A stretch of 64,000 nt of DNA from Alitibacter langaaensis DSM 22999 (lineage in GTDB: Bacteria > Pseudomonadota > Gammaproteobacteria > Enterobacterales > Pasteurellaceae), in contig NZ_QENU01000003.1 of NCBI RefSeq assembly GCF_003096995.1, positions 1 to 64,000 of the forward strand. Reading direction: 5' to 3'. The notes under the pieces are model-generated. The model made no database searches and was not told where the DNA came from. It saw nothing but the letters and a program-made list of their open reading frames with translations. Both the position numbers and the translations under genes were made by a program. Shown piece after piece: positions 17,258 to 27,863 of this stretch. Every line of letters starts with the position of its first letter. Position 1 is the stretch's first letter.

Positions 17258-17884
17258 TTAATTCTTATAACCTGTTGCAACAATATACACTTCACGGGAA
17301 CGCCCACGAGAAGCCTCGGGTTTCCGCACTTTCACCACGCTAAATAGTGAGCGAATTTCCCGTAAATATTCATCAAAGCCTTCGCCTTGGAAGACTTTCA
17401 CCACAAAGCTACCTTTAGGCGCTAACACTTTTTTGCACATATCCAGTGCTAATTCCACTAAATACATCGCTCGGGGAATATCCACTGATGGCATTCCACT
17501 GAAATTGGGCGCCATATCAGACATCACCACATGAACCTTTTCATCGCCGACACGTTCTAATAATGTGGCTAGCACATCATCATCCCGAAAGTCGCCCTGT
17601 AAGAAATCAACCCCCACAATGGGGTCCATTTCCAAAATATCACAAGCGATGATACGGCCTTTGCCGCCAATTTGAGTAACAGCATATTGCGACCATCCAC
17701 CTGGGGCCGCACCTAAATCAACCACGGTCATTCCAGGTTTAAAAAGTTTATCTGATTGTTGAATTTCGTCTAATTTGAAATAGGCGCGTGAACGCAATTT
17801 CTGTTTATGTGCCTTTTGCACAAATGGATCTTTAAAATGCTCGTTTAACCAACGGCTCGAACTTGCTGAACGTTTTCTTCCCAT
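17258..17884 (-). CDS. rlmE: 23S rRNA 2'-O-uridine methyltransferase RlmE
   Basis: RlmE (FtsJ/RrmJ) methylates the 2'-O of U2552 in 23S rRNA, a late step in 50S assembly. The 208-residue protein shows the basic N-terminus ([19 protein letters not shown]), the SAM site [15 protein letters not shown], the catalytic Lys-Asp-Lys-Glu set ([19 protein letters not shown]) and EVYIVATG at the end. The start at 17884 is chosen over a 15-codon upstream extension because it matches the family start. It is followed by ftsH, as in E. coli. Confidence 0.95.
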   Translation of the reverse strand: MGRKRSASSSRWLNEHFKDPFVQKAHKQKLRSRAYFKLDEIQQSDKLFKPGMTVVDLGAAPGGWSQYAVTQIGGKGRIIACDILEMDPIVGVDFLQGDFRDDDVLATLLERVGDEKVHVVMSDMAPNFSGMPSVDIPRAMYLVELALDMCKKVLAPKGSFVVKVFQGEGFDEYLREIRSLFSVVKVRKPEASRGRSREVYIVATGYKN

Positions 17885-17963
17885 AAAAATAATTCCGTTA
17901 AATGTTTCCTTTAGATTGGGACAGTCCACCCACTTTTCAACTCAAAGTGCGGTCAATTTTGCG

Positions 17964-18548
17964 TTATTTTTGTCCAAACAAACTATGATCTATCAATTCA
18001 CACAAAGCATTAATAATGAATAAATGATTTTCTAAAATGCGGCTTTCTTTTTGACTCGGTGCTTGAATTTCTAAATCATTTTCCGTCAACACGCCTTGAT
18101 AATAATCATTGCTCGCCCCTGTCAGCGCAATAATCGACACGTCTTTCGCTGCCGCACAATTTACCACATCTAAAATAGGCTCTTCATTCGCAAATGGAGA
18201 CAGCACAACCAATACATCCCCTTGCACGGCAATGGCGTTAAACTGGCGTTGATATAAATCGGATAAATGATTATCCAAAACTATCGCCGAACCGACCGCA
18301 CTATCAAGGCTCAAGAGCACCGATGGAAAACTAGGGCGTTCTAATTCATAGCGATTTAATAAATTCGCCACTAAAAATTGGGCATTGGCATAGGATCGCC
18401 CGTGTCCACACACGATAATTTTATTGCCGCGTAACAATGTGCCCACCAATAAACTCACTGCTTTCTGCAATTGTTCAGGCAAGCTATGTGAGGCGGCAAT
18501 TTGCGTTTGAATGGCTTCGTTATAAAGATCTTTTATTTTTTCTAGCAT
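17964..18548 (-). CDS. diaA: DiaA-like SIS-domain protein (DnaA initiator-associating)
   Basis: A 194-residue SIS-fold protein of the DiaA/GmhA group. In E. coli DiaA tetramers bind DnaA domain I and promote timely initiation at oriC. The SIS segment IIVCGHGRSYANAQFLVANL is clear and the sequence follows DiaA rather than GmhA in length and in the start MLEKIKDLYNEAIQTQIAAS. Gene context (rsmI, lpoA, yraN, diaA) is that of the E. coli yraL-O cluster, which supports the call. An acidic or sugar-binding site is not evident. Confidence 0.88.
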   Translation of the reverse strand: MLEKIKDLYNEAIQTQIAASHSLPEQLQKAVSLLVGTLLRGNKIIVCGHGRSYANAQFLVANLLNRYELERPSFPSVLLSLDSAVGSAIVLDNHLSDLYQRQFNAIAVQGDVLVVLSPFANEEPILDVVNCAAAKDVSIIALTGASNDYYQGVLTENDLEIQAPSQKESRILENHLFIINALCELIDHSLFGQK

Positions 18549-18563
18549 AAATACAAAAAGAGA

Positions 18564-18950
18564 TTAATCATCAAGAAAATTAGGTAACCATTGAATATCA
18601 TTTGCAGTGCGCCCAAAGGCGATGAGATCAAAACGACAATCGGTATCTTCTAAGCTACAATCACGTTTTGCCAACCACATATTTGCTGCATCGAGCCATT
18701 TCTGCTGCTTTCGCCAATCCACACTTTCCACCGCAGAGCCGTAATGATCATTTTTTCGTTGGCGAACTTCTACAAATACGATAGTTTCGCCGTCTTGCAT
18801 AATCAAATCCAGCTCGCCACATTTGAAATGTTGATTCGCGGCGAGAAAAGTTAACCCTTGGCGTTCCAAAAAAAGGCGAGCTTGATGCTCAAAGCTCGCC
18901 CCTTTTTCGCGCGTTGTCAACGTTCGGATTGTTGAAAATGGCTTTAGCAT
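18564..18950 (-). CDS. yraN: YraN family protein (UPF0102, nuclease-like fold)
   Basis: A 128-residue protein of the UPF0102 family, which has a restriction-endonuclease-like fold and no settled function. The family motif [21 protein letters not shown] (with Asp, Glu and Gln-Arg in PD-(D/E)XK positions) is visible at about residues 45-65. The first 17 residues before [17 protein letters not shown] are not conserved, so the true start could be slightly later. It overlaps the lpoA stop by three bases (TAATG), so it is coupled to lpoA. Confidence 0.88.
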   Translation of the reverse strand: MLKPFSTIRTLTTREKGASFEHQARLFLERQGLTFLAANQHFKCGELDLIMQDGETIVFVEVRQRKNDHYGSAVESVDWRKQQKWLDAANMWLAKRDCSLEDTDCRFDLIAFGRTANDIQWLPNFLDD

Positions 18951-20674
18951 TAATTCAATGGCACCACATTACCGTCTTGATATTCAAACCAGCTCATGCT
19001 GCGTTCAATGTTACAGTTCGGACCAGCGCTTAAATGCCCTGTTAAACCACTGACTGAGAAGCCCGGCACTTGACGCAATTCATTAAATTTATTGATCAAT
19101 AACCAAGCATCGGCGCCCATTGCGTATAAACGAATTAAGCTGTAATCGCCACCCGTGGCTTGGTTAATTTTTTGATATTGACCAGAGTCTGCTTCTTTGA
19201 AGAATGGAATATCGCTAAATCTCACCCCATTCATTTGTAAACGGTATTCTGGCGTGCTATTTGAGCTATTGCTACGAGAACTTGCATACACACGAGCATT
19301 AGAGCTTGCGTTAGTTAATGCCGATTTGATGTCTGTTAATTCTTCTGCTGTCGCTACCACATAAACACCATCTGCCGATTGGCTTGAACCGTCTTGAATT
19401 AACACTGCGGCATCATCCGTGCTATTGAAGAATTTAATATTCGCATCCACGCCTGAAAGTTGTTGCCAGCGCACATTAAATGCTGACCCAGTGCGTTGGC
19501 CAAGATCAGATTGCGGCACAAGCACAAGTGGTGTGCGTATATTATCATTCCACATTCTATCTGCAGCAGATTCTGATTCATCTTCTGGCGATAAACCAAA
19601 ATAGCAAAGTTTATTGACGGTATGTGAGTTATGGGTTGAATTTAATGCCAAAACATCAATACCTTGAATGGCGCTTGGATTATTGATCACCGTATCAACA
19701 TTAGGTTTTAACAATGGGCCAACAATCGCAGAAGAACCACCTTGTTTAGCTTGAGCTACAGCATCTTGCGTTGGCGTGGTGATCGTGTCTATAAACTCCA
19801 CTTGTGTCGTGGTGTCTTCGCCACGCGCATCATTAAAGCCTGAACGCACAGTAGAACCGATCACGCTCGCATCACCACTCAATGGCAACAATACCGTGAT
19901 TTTATTTAATTGTGTTTGTTGGAAATTATTGACACTTTTTAATTCTGTTGGGAACAAATAAGCAGCACTATGATTTGAGTAAGCCGCTTTCCACGCATCT
20001 AATGCACGAGATAATTGTGCAGGTTGGCTCACATTATCATTATACGCTTTTGCCAAAGCCAACCAGCCGCCTAGCGCAGCATTGCCATCTGCGGAAGCAC
20101 CATTGATAACGCCGCGATTTGCTGAACGCAATAATGCCCAAGTGCGGTCAATATTTTCTTGTTTTCGTTGCACATCGGTTAAATTTGCGTCCATTTGGAT
20201 ACGCGCTTTCACCGCATCAATAATATCGTTTTTATTTTCAGCCACACGCGCAACGACATCATAATAACGCGCTTTTTGCGATGGGCTGAGTTTGTTTAAA
20301 TCAATAAGGCGTAATTGGCTAGTTGCCTGTCCATTTTTATGTTTTGCGGCTGAAATATGCGCATCAATAATTGATTTATCTAATAGCTGCTCTGGGGTTA
20401 AATCTTTTAATTCCCCTAATAACGCTTCAGCCTGTGGAATTTTGTTTTCAGTGATCATGACACGCGCGGCAAGCAATTTGTAAGTTTGTTGATCTTCTTG
20501 ATCTTTTGTTTGCTCAATTTTGTTCATATAAAAATCAGAACTGGCATTGGCATCATTTTTTAAAGTGCTTGCTAAGTTATCACCAAACAAGTTAGTACAG
20601 CCTGCCAACAAGACAGGAAATAAAAGTGGCATTAAACGTTTCTTAAATTTAGTGCCTTGTAATAAAATAGTCAT
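18950..20674 (-). CDS. lpoA: penicillin-binding protein activator LpoA
   Basis: LpoA is an outer-membrane lipoprotein that reaches through the periplasm to activate PBP1a. The 574-residue protein has a signal peptide with lipobox LLAGC, an N-terminal helical TPR-like half (to about residue 255), and a C-terminal half with a type I periplasmic-binding-protein fold (from about [21 protein letters not shown]). The ending [15 protein letters not shown] is typical. It is divergent from rsmI and followed by yraN and diaA, as in E. coli. Confidence 0.93.
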   Translation of the reverse strand: MTILLQGTKFKKRLMPLLFPVLLAGCTNLFGDNLASTLKNDANASSDFYMNKIEQTKDQEDQQTYKLLAARVMITENKIPQAEALLGELKDLTPEQLLDKSIIDAHISAAKHKNGQATSQLRLIDLNKLSPSQKARYYDVVARVAENKNDIIDAVKARIQMDANLTDVQRKQENIDRTWALLRSANRGVINGASADGNAALGGWLALAKAYNDNVSQPAQLSRALDAWKAAYSNHSAAYLFPTELKSVNNFQQTQLNKITVLLPLSGDASVIGSTVRSGFNDARGEDTTTQVEFIDTITTPTQDAVAQAKQGGSSAIVGPLLKPNVDTVINNPSAIQGIDVLALNSTHNSHTVNKLCYFGLSPEDESESAADRMWNDNIRTPLVLVPQSDLGQRTGSAFNVRWQQLSGVDANIKFFNSTDDAAVLIQDGSSQSADGVYVVATAEELTDIKSALTNASSNARVYASSRSNSSNSTPEYRLQMNGVRFSDIPFFKEADSGQYQKINQATGGDYSLIRLYAMGADAWLLINKFNELRQVPGFSVSGLTGHLSAGPNCNIERSMSWFEYQDGNVVPLN

Positions 20675-20755
20675 AAATTACTCCGTTGAAATAATCCAAA
20701 ATTATGTGGATCTTACTTCGCCCATCAATTAAAAGCAATTAAAAGAAGAGACAAA

Positions 20756-21598
20756 ATGCACCAAACAGGTATTTTATATATTGTTGCAACGCCAATTGGC
20801 AATTTACAAGATATTACACAACGCGCCTTAGAAACATTCGCCCAAGTGGATTTAATCGCCGCCGAAGATACTCGTCATAGCGGGTTATTGCTCAGCCATT
20901 ATGGTATCAAAAAGCCATTTTTCGCCTTGCATGACCACAACGAACAGCAAAAAGCGGATCTGTTAGTTGAAAAATTACAACAAGGCACAAACATTGCGCT
21001 CATTTCCGATGCGGGAACGCCATTAATTAGCGATCCCGGCTTTCACCTAGTGCGAAAATGCCGTCAAGCAGGTATAAAAGTGGTTCCATTGCCTGGTGCT
21101 TGTGCGGCAATCACCGCATTATGCGCCTCTGGCATTGCCTCTGATCGTTTCTGTTTTGAAGGCTTTCTACCTGCTAAAAGCAAAGCTCGCAAAGATAAAT
21201 TACAAAACTTGGCTGAAGAAGACCGCACTTTGATCTTCTATGAAAGCACTCACCGCATTTTAGACACATTGCAAGATATCGAAGATGTCTTAGGTGCGGA
21301 GCGTTATATTGTATTGGCGCGTGAAATCACTAAAACGTGGGAAACGATTATAGGCGACAGCGTTGCCGCCTTGCGACAATGGCTATCCGAAGATCCAAAT
21401 CGAACAAAGGGCGAAATGGTGCTAATTATTGAAGGAAAACCTAAAGCAGAAAATGAAGAATTCAGCCCTCAAGCTGTTCAAGCCTTAACACTGATCGCCA
21501 AAGAATTGCCACTGAAAAAAGCCGCCGCCATTGTGGCTGAACTATATGGTTATAAGAAAAACGCCTTATACCAATTTGGTTTAGAAAATTTAGGCTAG
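20756..21598 (+). CDS. rsmI: 16S rRNA 2'-O-cytidine(1402) methyltransferase RsmI
   Basis: RsmI methylates the ribose of C1402 in 16S rRNA at the decoding centre. The 280-residue protein has the tetrapyrrole-methylase fold: [20 protein letters not shown] at the N-terminus, [17 protein letters not shown], the [19 protein letters not shown] glycine-rich loop, and [27 protein letters not shown] precedes the ATG at 20756. The divergent lpoA gene starts 82 bases away. Confidence 0.95.
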   Translation: MHQTGILYIVATPIGNLQDITQRALETFAQVDLIAAEDTRHSGLLLSHYGIKKPFFALHDHNEQQKADLLVEKLQQGTNIALISDAGTPLISDPGFHLVRKCRQAGIKVVPLPGACAAITALCASGIASDRFCFEGFLPAKSKARKDKLQNLAEEDRTLIFYESTHRILDTLQDIEDVLGAERYIVLAREITKTWETIIGDSVAALRQWLSEDPNRTKGEMVLIIEGKPKAENEEFSPQAVQALTLIAKELPLKKAAAIVAELYGYKKNALYQFGLENLG

Positions 21599-21629
21599 AA
21601 AATACTTTATCAGATAAAGTGCGGTCAAA

Positions 21630-21650
21630 ATGGCGCAAGTTTTGCGCCAT
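21630..21650. terminator. hairpin after rsmI
   Basis: ATGGCGCAA and TTGCGCCAT form a perfect 9-bp stem with a 3-base loop directly after a USS at 21617-21626. No T run follows on the plus strand, so termination is uncertain; it may instead act as a stability element. Confidence 0.45.
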
Positions 21651-21805
21651 AAACTTGTTGTGGAATAATCATTAACTGGCATTATTTTCTGAAATATCAG
21701 TCAGTTATGAATTAATTCTACCCAATTCATTTAATCCAATCAAAGAAAGTTAAGACCACATCTTCATTATATTTTCATTGGGGCAAATTTACCTTTTTCC
21801 CATAA

Positions 21806-21838
21806 AAAAGAGTTTAAGCATCATACCTAAACTCTTTA
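21806..21838 (-). terminator. terminator of the mltB-like gene
   Basis: AAGAGTTTA (21808-21816) and TAAACTCTT (21828-21836) form a 9-bp stem. Read on the minus strand the stem is followed by TTTTTTATG, a good Rho-independent signal 20 bases beyond the gene's stop. Confidence 0.75.
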
Positions 21839-21856
21839 TTTATTGACAAGTTAATT

Positions 21857-22954
21857 TTACATGCCTGTTACGCTTTTAATACGGTCGGCAAACATTCCTA
21901 CACTCAAAGCATAATAATTTGAACGGTTCCAATCTAAAATTGTACGGAAATTATTGGTGACCAAAAATGCGCGCCCAACTTCTTTGTCTGGGCGTATCAG
22001 CCATAAATCCGCAGACGACATTTGATCCAACTTACTTTGTTCAAAGGCATTTTTTAGGGTAACGCCCTGCCCTTGCCAATAACTTAATGAACGGGCTTTA
22101 TTTTTCTCAGTGCCAGATTGGCTTAAATCCATCGCCTGAGTTAATTCCACTTCCACTCCCCAAGGCAAATTCGGATTCCAGCCCACAGTGTGCAGATAAT
22201 TTGCAATAGAGGCAAAAACATCATATTCATTTGTCCAAATATCTTTACGACCGTCACCATCGCCGTCGGCGGCATAATTCAAATAAGAAGTTGGCATAAA
22301 TTGTGTTTGCCCCATTGCGCCCGCCCATGAACCAAGCAATCTTGCCCGCTGAATATCATTGCGATCCAACATTTTCATTGCATTAATAAATTCTTTGCTG
22401 AACAAGCCTTCACGGCGTCCATCAAAAGCTAATGTAGCCAATACAGAAAGCACATCAAAACTGCCTTGATAATAGCCAAAACTGCTTTCCATACCCCATA
22501 AAGCTAAGATAAACTCTTGCTGAACGCCATAACGGCTACTCGCCTTTTGTAATTGATCTCGAATGTCCCAATAATTTTCTTCCGCTTTGTCCACCTTCGC
22601 TTGGGTTAAATGCTTCGTAATGTAATTAGTCGCGCCATTCGGATTAGGTGGCAACGGTGGCAAGTTTTTACGGCGGGCAAGATTTCCAGCCTGCTTTTGA
22701 TCTAATTCCACCGCTTTCGTGATGTAACGAATATTTTGCTGTGCATTCAATGTGTTAGCCGATACCCCTTGCCCCGCCGCTTTGCGTTTTAAGAACTGGA
22801 CGTAATCATTAAAATTTACTGGTGTGCGTGCTTTGTTATAAACGGCATTGCTATCCAAAGGTGCAAGTGTCGAAGTATTGTTTGCGCTATTCGATGAACA
22901 GCCAGCGAGTACAACACAGGCAGCAAGTGCGGTCAATTTTAAAAAGTTTTTCAT
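21857..22954 (-). CDS. MltB-family lytic murein transglycosylase (lipoprotein)
   Basis: This 365-residue lipoprotein (lipobox VLAGC, Cys19) cleaves peptidoglycan glycan strands non-hydrolytically, forming 1,6-anhydro-MurNAc ends. The catalytic Glu is in WGMESSFGYYQGSFDVL, and the GH103 signatures LATLAFDGRREGLFSKE, GSWAGAMGQTQFMPTSYLNY and DGDGDGRKDIW follow. The ending with NYYALSVGMFADRI is typical of MltB. It should sit on the inner leaflet of the outer membrane. It lies 74 bases downstream of the glycan operon in the same direction but has its own RBS (AAGGGGAA) and may have its own promoter. Confidence 0.9.
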   Translation of the reverse strand: MKNFLKLTALAACVVLAGCSSNSANNTSTLAPLDSNAVYNKARTPVNFNDYVQFLKRKAAGQGVSANTLNAQQNIRYITKAVELDQKQAGNLARRKNLPPLPPNPNGATNYITKHLTQAKVDKAEENYWDIRDQLQKASSRYGVQQEFILALWGMESSFGYYQGSFDVLSVLATLAFDGRREGLFSKEFINAMKMLDRNDIQRARLLGSWAGAMGQTQFMPTSYLNYAADGDGDGRKDIWTNEYDVFASIANYLHTVGWNPNLPWGVEVELTQAMDLSQSGTEKNKARSLSYWQGQGVTLKNAFEQSKLDQMSSADLWLIRPDKEVGRAFLVTNNFRTILDWNRSNYYALSVGMFADRIKSVTGM

Positions 22955-23028
22955 ATTTTCCCCTTGAGGTTAAATCTGTTTGCAGGAATTGAGCAGTGAT
23001 TGTTCATCAATCCCCTCGCTAAACAGAG

Positions 23029-23838
23029 TTATTTTCTCATTAATTTATACAATAATTTTACGATTGAAACAGGCATTAAGCGCGGCAAAGTGCGGGCTAA
23101 AAAAGTGACAAAACCATTAAATGCACCTTGAATCTTTAGCTGCTGTTTTAAACGATACAATTTCCATTCACTTTTCGCATAAATCAAACCACGTCGGCGG
23201 CTAAACATTGCGTTGCCTGCAGTTCGCGCCAACAGCAATACATCGGGCAAATTGCCCACTTTTTTGCCTGTCGCAATAATGCGATTCCATAGGTTGTAAT
23301 CTTCTAAAAATAAGTGGTGCTGATAATACCCCACTTCCTCTAATAAAGATTTACGATATGCCACCGTCATATGGTTAAAAGGGGAACGCATTTGATTGAA
23401 TTTCACGATTTCAGCATAATCTGTCGGCACGTGGCGTTCTGCAGTAATAACCTGCGGATCTTCATCAAATTCTGCAATTTGCGTGCTAAACATAACCACG
23501 TCAGGATTTTGCTCAATATAATTGACTTGTTTTTCAAAACGTTCTGGCAAGCAAATATCATCGGTATCCATGCGGAATAACCACTCGTTGCTTGCGGCTT
23601 TAATTCCTTCGTTTAAGGCTTTGCCCAACCCCACATTCTGCGCTAATGGCACTCGCTTGATCGGTAATTGACTTTGATACGCATCAATAACATTTTCTAA
23701 TTCGGGTGTAATTGGTCCATCAAGCACTAAAATAATTTCATCTGCTTGCACGGTTTGATCTCGCAAACTTTGCAAACTTGCGCGTAAAAACGCTGGTTTT
23801 TCCTTAATATATAAGGACATCAATACTGAAAATTTCAT
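23029..23838 (-). CDS. lsgF: glycosyltransferase family 2, LsgF-like
   Basis: A 269-residue GT-A fold transferase. It starts with FSVLMSLYIKEKPAFLRASL, has the metal-binding RMDTDDICLPERFEKQ, and YQHHLFLEDYNLWNRIIATG near the acceptor site. Length and sequence resemble LsgF (HI1695) of the H. influenzae lsg lipooligosaccharide locus; this match is from memory. It is the last gene of a six-gene operon and overlaps the upstream gene by four bases. The sugar transferred cannot be inferred. Confidence 0.8.
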   Translation of the reverse strand: MKFSVLMSLYIKEKPAFLRASLQSLRDQTVQADEIILVLDGPITPELENVIDAYQSQLPIKRVPLAQNVGLGKALNEGIKAASNEWLFRMDTDDICLPERFEKQVNYIEQNPDVVMFSTQIAEFDEDPQVITAERHVPTDYAEIVKFNQMRSPFNHMTVAYRKSLLEEVGYYQHHLFLEDYNLWNRIIATGKKVGNLPDVLLLARTAGNAMFSRRRGLIYAKSEWKLYRLKQQLKIQGAFNGFVTFLARTLPRLMPVSIVKLLYKLMRK

Positions 23839-24716
23839 ACAAATCTTTTTAAATTAATTGCCAATTTAGGTGAAATAAAAGTAACAACTGCAATCACTAA
23901 ATGCTTCAAACTATGGCTAAATTTAAACATTTTAAAGTAATAACTGGCTGCCTTCCGAGATAAATTCATTGCGTTGGGATAAGCCAACATATAAAGCGCA
24001 TTAATCGCAAAATTATGCGCTTGCTCTGGGTTTTTTACATATTTTTTGCGAATTGCTTCAATGGCTTTTTCTGTATTTTTCGTATTCGTTGACACGCTGG
24101 AACGCTTAGTGTGAAATCCGCAAATGCTCAATGGTTGATTCACTAATGTCGCTTTCAAATTAGGGCTAGAGACCAATTTCAAAGCGAAATCGTAATCTTC
24201 TAAAGATTTTAAGTCGGTTGCCAATCCGCCTAATTCAAAAAAGAATGATTTTTGAATACACATCATTGGCATACCGCCAATTTTATTTGCCATTAAAATA
24301 TTTTCAATGCTAAGTTTTTCAGGCGGAAATGGGTTCGTGACATAGCTAAAACCTTCATTCACCATTTCGCATTTAGCAGGATGATAGAAAAAATTACTTG
24401 CTGAATTTGCCCGAATACTTTCCGTTAATACTTCACATTTATTGTCTGCAAAGCGATCATCATCATCTAAAAATAACAACCATTCATGTTGTGCTGCTCG
24501 CGCACCTATATTACGGCTTTCTGCCGCTCCTGCATTCTGTTCATTGCGAATTAAGGTAACTGCAAAAGAAAAAGTGCGGTCAATTTTTATTAAATTTTGA
24601 GAACAATCATCTACCACAATCACTTCAAAATTTTTAACAGTTTGATGCTCTAAACTTGATAATAGCGCATTGACTTCAGCGTTACGATTATAAGATGGAA
24701 CAATAATACTAAACAT
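23835..24716 (-). CDS. glycosyltransferase family 2 (LOS/surface glycan)
   Basis: A 293-residue GT2 enzyme: MFSIIVPSYNRNAEVNALLS at the N-terminus, VIVVDDCSQ, and the acidic LLFLDDDDRF metal site. A later SLEDYDFALKLVSS segment sets the acceptor side. Its length is close to LsgE of the H. influenzae lsg locus, and its place next to the lsgF-like gene fits, but I do not claim orthology. Start and stop overlap both neighbours by one and four bases. Confidence 0.8.
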   Translation of the reverse strand: MFSIIVPSYNRNAEVNALLSSLEHQTVKNFEVIVVDDCSQNLIKIDRTFSFAVTLIRNEQNAGAAESRNIGARAAQHEWLLFLDDDDRFADNKCEVLTESIRANSASNFFYHPAKCEMVNEGFSYVTNPFPPEKLSIENILMANKIGGMPMMCIQKSFFFELGGLATDLKSLEDYDFALKLVSSPNLKATLVNQPLSICGFHTKRSSVSTNTKNTEKAIEAIRKKYVKNPEQAHNFAINALYMLAYPNAMNLSRKAASYYFKMFKFSHSLKHLVIAVVTFISPKLAINLKRFV

Positions 24717-25897
24717 TATTTTCTCTCAAAAATTTTTAATTTTCCTTTATCGCCAAATAAAGAAACAAACATTAGAAACGTAAACATAATTCCTGGGTAA
24801 GCATAAGTATCAGCTTTAATATTTAATACACTTAATAAAAATAGCGTGGATAAAATAAAAATCCAACTACCATTAAACCAATTATCCGCAATACGTTTAA
24901 CAAAATAAGCGGTAAATAAAAAACAAATAATAATATAACCTACCCCGCCATATAATGCTTGACGAATAAAACCTGAGTCAGAACCGCCATAATAACTCCA
25001 ACCATTGGGCTGATAATACATACCGTCACCGATTAATAATTGTTTTAACGTTGGCATAAATAAATGTTTATTTATTAAGGTATCTGTAGATGAACTTAAA
25101 TGTTCACTGCCACCAAGTAAATTAATGACTGGCTCTAAAGCATGTTCGACATAAGGATTAGTTGGATAAAAATGAGCTAATCCGACACATAACAAGGCAA
25201 AGGAAATCAGAGCTGGAATATATTGCCAACGAAAATAGATTAAAATACTTACAGTTGAAAATATTAAAAATGTGCGCCCAGAAATTAATCCAATACACAA
25301 CAACAAAAATAAATAGATTGGATTCAATAGCTGGGATTGTTTATGTTGTGCTAATAAAAAATGCAATAACATAAGATAAAATGCACTCAATGGGAAAAAT
25401 GCAGAAGATGTTAGATTATATAAGCGATACTCTTGTTCTGAACCAATAAATCTTGGTAAATTCCCACCCATAACAGAATTAGTATTAAGGGCGAATGCAA
25501 TAATAAAAGGAATACCTAATAACGCTAAAAAACCAATAACAGACTGAACTGAAATCCCGACTTTTAAATCCTGCACAAATTTTATTTTATTTTTATGTTG
25601 AGAATAAAATAAATTGTAAATCACAATACCAAAGCAAAAGGTAATTAAGGATTTAGCATACATACTTATTACGCCAAGCTCATTCGTGCCATTAATCATA
25701 ATAGGAATAACGGAAAAAACGATTAGCGCAATACAAACTAATAAACTATCTACGGGAATAATAAAATCTGTTTTTGATTTCTTATACCATTGGTAACCAA
25801 ACCATAATACAGCCAGAAAACCGACTAGCAAACTCATTCGGAGAATATGAAAAAACCACGGATCATAAAGATAAAATAAACTCACTAATGCAGACAT
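24716..25897 (-). CDS. Wzy-like O-antigen polymerase
   Basis: A 393-residue protein with roughly ten to twelve hydrophobic segments. A large soluble loop (about residues 245-315, VEHALEPVINLLGGSEHLSS to SYYGGSDSGFIRQALYGGVG) precedes the last spans. The loop's GGSDSGFIRQALYGGVGYI ending is common in Wzy/WaaL family proteins, and the presence of a flippase in the same operon makes Wzy the better guess over a ligase. Sequence conservation is always low in this family. Base composition is markedly AT-rich. It overlaps both neighbours by one base. Confidence 0.7.
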   Translation of the reverse strand: MSALVSLFYLYDPWFFHILRMSLLVGFLAVLWFGYQWYKKSKTDFIIPVDSLLVCIALIVFSVIPIMINGTNELGVISMYAKSLITFCFGIVIYNLFYSQHKNKIKFVQDLKVGISVQSVIGFLALLGIPFIIAFALNTNSVMGGNLPRFIGSEQEYRLYNLTSSAFFPLSAFYLMLLHFLLAQHKQSQLLNPIYLFLLLCIGLISGRTFLIFSTVSILIYFRWQYIPALISFALLCVGLAHFYPTNPYVEHALEPVINLLGGSEHLSSSTDTLINKHLFMPTLKQLLIGDGMYYQPNGWSYYGGSDSGFIRQALYGGVGYIIICFLFTAYFVKRIADNWFNGSWIFILSTLFLLSVLNIKADTYAYPGIMFTFLMFVSLFGDKGKLKIFERK

Positions 25898-26667
25898 TAT
25901 AAATTTCTCTTAATTGCCAATAATTTTTTCAATGGGAATTTTAATAATTTTTTCATCAAATTATTGTTCAACGATCCCCGTAAAGTTTCTAAATTGCTCG
26001 TCAATTTTGGATTTTCAATTGCCATTAATGGACGTACAACTAAAATATCTAGCCCTAATTTTCTTTCAAAGTAAATAAAATCATCAGCTAACCAAAATAC
26101 TGAATTCTGATTACACTCTGATAAAAATTTACGACAAGCGGATTTCTTAATTAAATAGGCAACCGTGCCAGCAAAATAATTTTTATATGGATAAGCATAA
26201 CGATACTTTGTTTTGCCAATTTTTTTCTGTAAAAAAGAAAATGTAGTGGGATAATTAATGATTAATTCTTTATCTTCAAAACTTGGAATTTTAGATTGCC
26301 CAACTAAGATAATATCAGCCTGTAAGTTTTCAGCTAAAAGTGCGGTCAAATTTTCATTAAATTTTTCTGCAAAGAGTGCATCATCTTCACAGACTAATGC
26401 ATAATCATTTTCAGCAATATTTTCGTCATCAACAATTTTTTGATATACCGATAAATGACTTAAGGTGCAGCCAATTTCACCCTTGGTGACATTTCGATGA
26501 TAGGCTAACTTAAATTGTTCAAAATCAAATTTATCACGCAATTCTTCTTCCGATAACACCATTGTATTAATAGCATTAAAAATTTCAAAGTCAGAGGTGT
26601 CTGGCTGACTAAAAAATAGTGCTCTACGTTGCACATCTTTTTCAAGTGAAATTAAGTATTTTTTCAT
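25897..26667 (-). CDS. glycosyltransferase family 25 (LPS type)
   Basis: A 256-residue GT25 enzyme. Family signs are [17 protein letters not shown] at the start, the [20 protein letters not shown] block and the acidic [13 protein letters not shown]25 members in Haemophilus (for example Lic2A, LpsA) add hexoses to lipooligosaccharide. No tetranucleotide repeat, the usual phase-variation device of Haemophilus GT25 genes, was seen in or before the gene. A USS core occurs inside near 26338. It overlaps the flippase gene by four bases. Confidence 0.85.
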   Translation of the reverse strand: MKKYLISLEKDVQRRALFFSQPDTSDFEIFNAINTMVLSEEELRDKFDFEQFKLAYHRNVTKGEIGCTLSHLSVYQKIVDDENIAENDYALVCEDDALFAEKFNENLTALLAENLQADIILVGQSKIPSFEDKELIINYPTTFSFLQKKIGKTKYRYAYPYKNYFAGTVAYLIKKSACRKFLSECNQNSVFWLADDFIYFERKLGLDILVVRPLMAIENPKLTSNLETLRGSLNNNLMKKLLKFPLKKLLAIKRNL

Positions 26668-27863
26668 TTTTGTTCAACTTTTGAATTTGTCACAGGATAT
26701 TTAAAATAATAAATGATTGAGATCACCAAGCGCGTTAGGCTTGCGCCAATAAATGCACATGCAACACCATAGAGATGTTGGTCTTTTAATAAATAAAACA
26801 AACTGATAAAAACAGCAATAGAAACTAACTGGCGTGTAAATAATAATACTTGCTTACCTTGTATTAGCATATTTTGTGAAAGCAACCAAGAGAGTCCCGC
26901 AATAATAGAATTTAAAATAAACCAGATTAAAATTGGGGCAACCTCAATATATTTCGCACTGAAAAATAACTTAATAATGGGCTCTGCTAATAATGGTGTG
27001 AATATCACCGCACCAATTCCCATCATTGCAATAATAGTTAATACAGACTTAATTCGATTATAATTATTTAGCAACCCTGAATAATAGTAATCGGTTAACA
27101 TATTGATAAATTTAGTTAATAAGGCATCAAAAGCAATACATACGGTATAAAGACCAAGATAATAATGCCCTATCCAAGCAACAATTAAGAATTTGTCAAT
27201 ACTCGAGGTTGTTGCCCCAAAAATCTGATATAAATTCTGTTTAAACCATGTTTTGAAAAAGAAAGTGCGGTCAATTTCTGTAATATTTTGTTGTTTTCTC
27301 TTAAATTCTTTCTCAATTTTATATAAGTAAAAAAGGCAAGCCGCACCTTGTATAAAGCTAAATAAAGTCAATAATTGAATTGCTTGTTCTAGGGGTTGTT
27401 CACCAAATAATAAATAACCGCCACCATAGATAGCTACTAATAATACAGGTTGTTGTAATGTTAATGTTCTATAAATTTTTAATCTAGGATCTATTTTACT
27501 TTTCTCTAAAGTAATGGTAAGAATAGCCGTTAATATAACATTTAAAACAAATAGAAATTTAAAATCAGTAAAATCAAATAATGCAATCGCAATTAATGCC
27601 ACAATAATGGCAGCCGCTAAAAAAGAAACAAAATAACGCCGCCAATGCCAATATTGTTTATTACGCATAGAAAGGGCAAGGGCAAAACCAGAGCCACCAG
27701 TTGCGATAGTAACCACATAAGAAACGGTAGTAATAAATAACTGGTGAGCACCACGATCATCAACTGACAACATGTGCGCTAAGATAAAAGAGCTAACCAT
27801 GGTCAGCCCCATACTTAAAATAGTGACCGCAATAAGCGTTAATAAATGGCGATTATTCTTCAT
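26664..27863 (-). CDS. Wzx-type polysaccharide flippase (MOP superfamily)
   Basis: A 399-residue protein with about twelve membrane spans, starting [20 protein letters not shown] and with [20 protein letters not shown], a motif seen in lipid-linked oligosaccharide flippases. The start at 27863 is chosen because it overlaps the upstream gene by 11 bases in the usual operon manner, and the longer frame adds residues outside the family. It should move undecaprenyl-linked units to the periplasm, where the Wzy-like protein would act. Confidence 0.85.
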   Translation of the reverse strand: MKNNRHLLTLIAVTILSMGLTMVSSFILAHMLSVDDRGAHQLFITTVSYVVTIATGGSGFALALSMRNKQYWHWRRYFVSFLAAAIIVALIAIALFDFTDFKFLFVLNVILTAILTITLEKSKIDPRLKIYRTLTLQQPVLLVAIYGGGYLLFGEQPLEQAIQLLTLFSFIQGAACLFYLYKIEKEFKRKQQNITEIDRTFFFKTWFKQNLYQIFGATTSSIDKFLIVAWIGHYYLGLYTVCIAFDALLTKFINMLTDYYYSGLLNNYNRIKSVLTIIAMMGIGAVIFTPLLAEPIIKLFFSAKYIEVAPILIWFILNSIIAGLSWLLSQNMLIQGKQVLLFTRQLVSIAVFISLFYLLKDQHLYGVACAFIGASLTRLVISIIYYFKYPVTNSKVEQK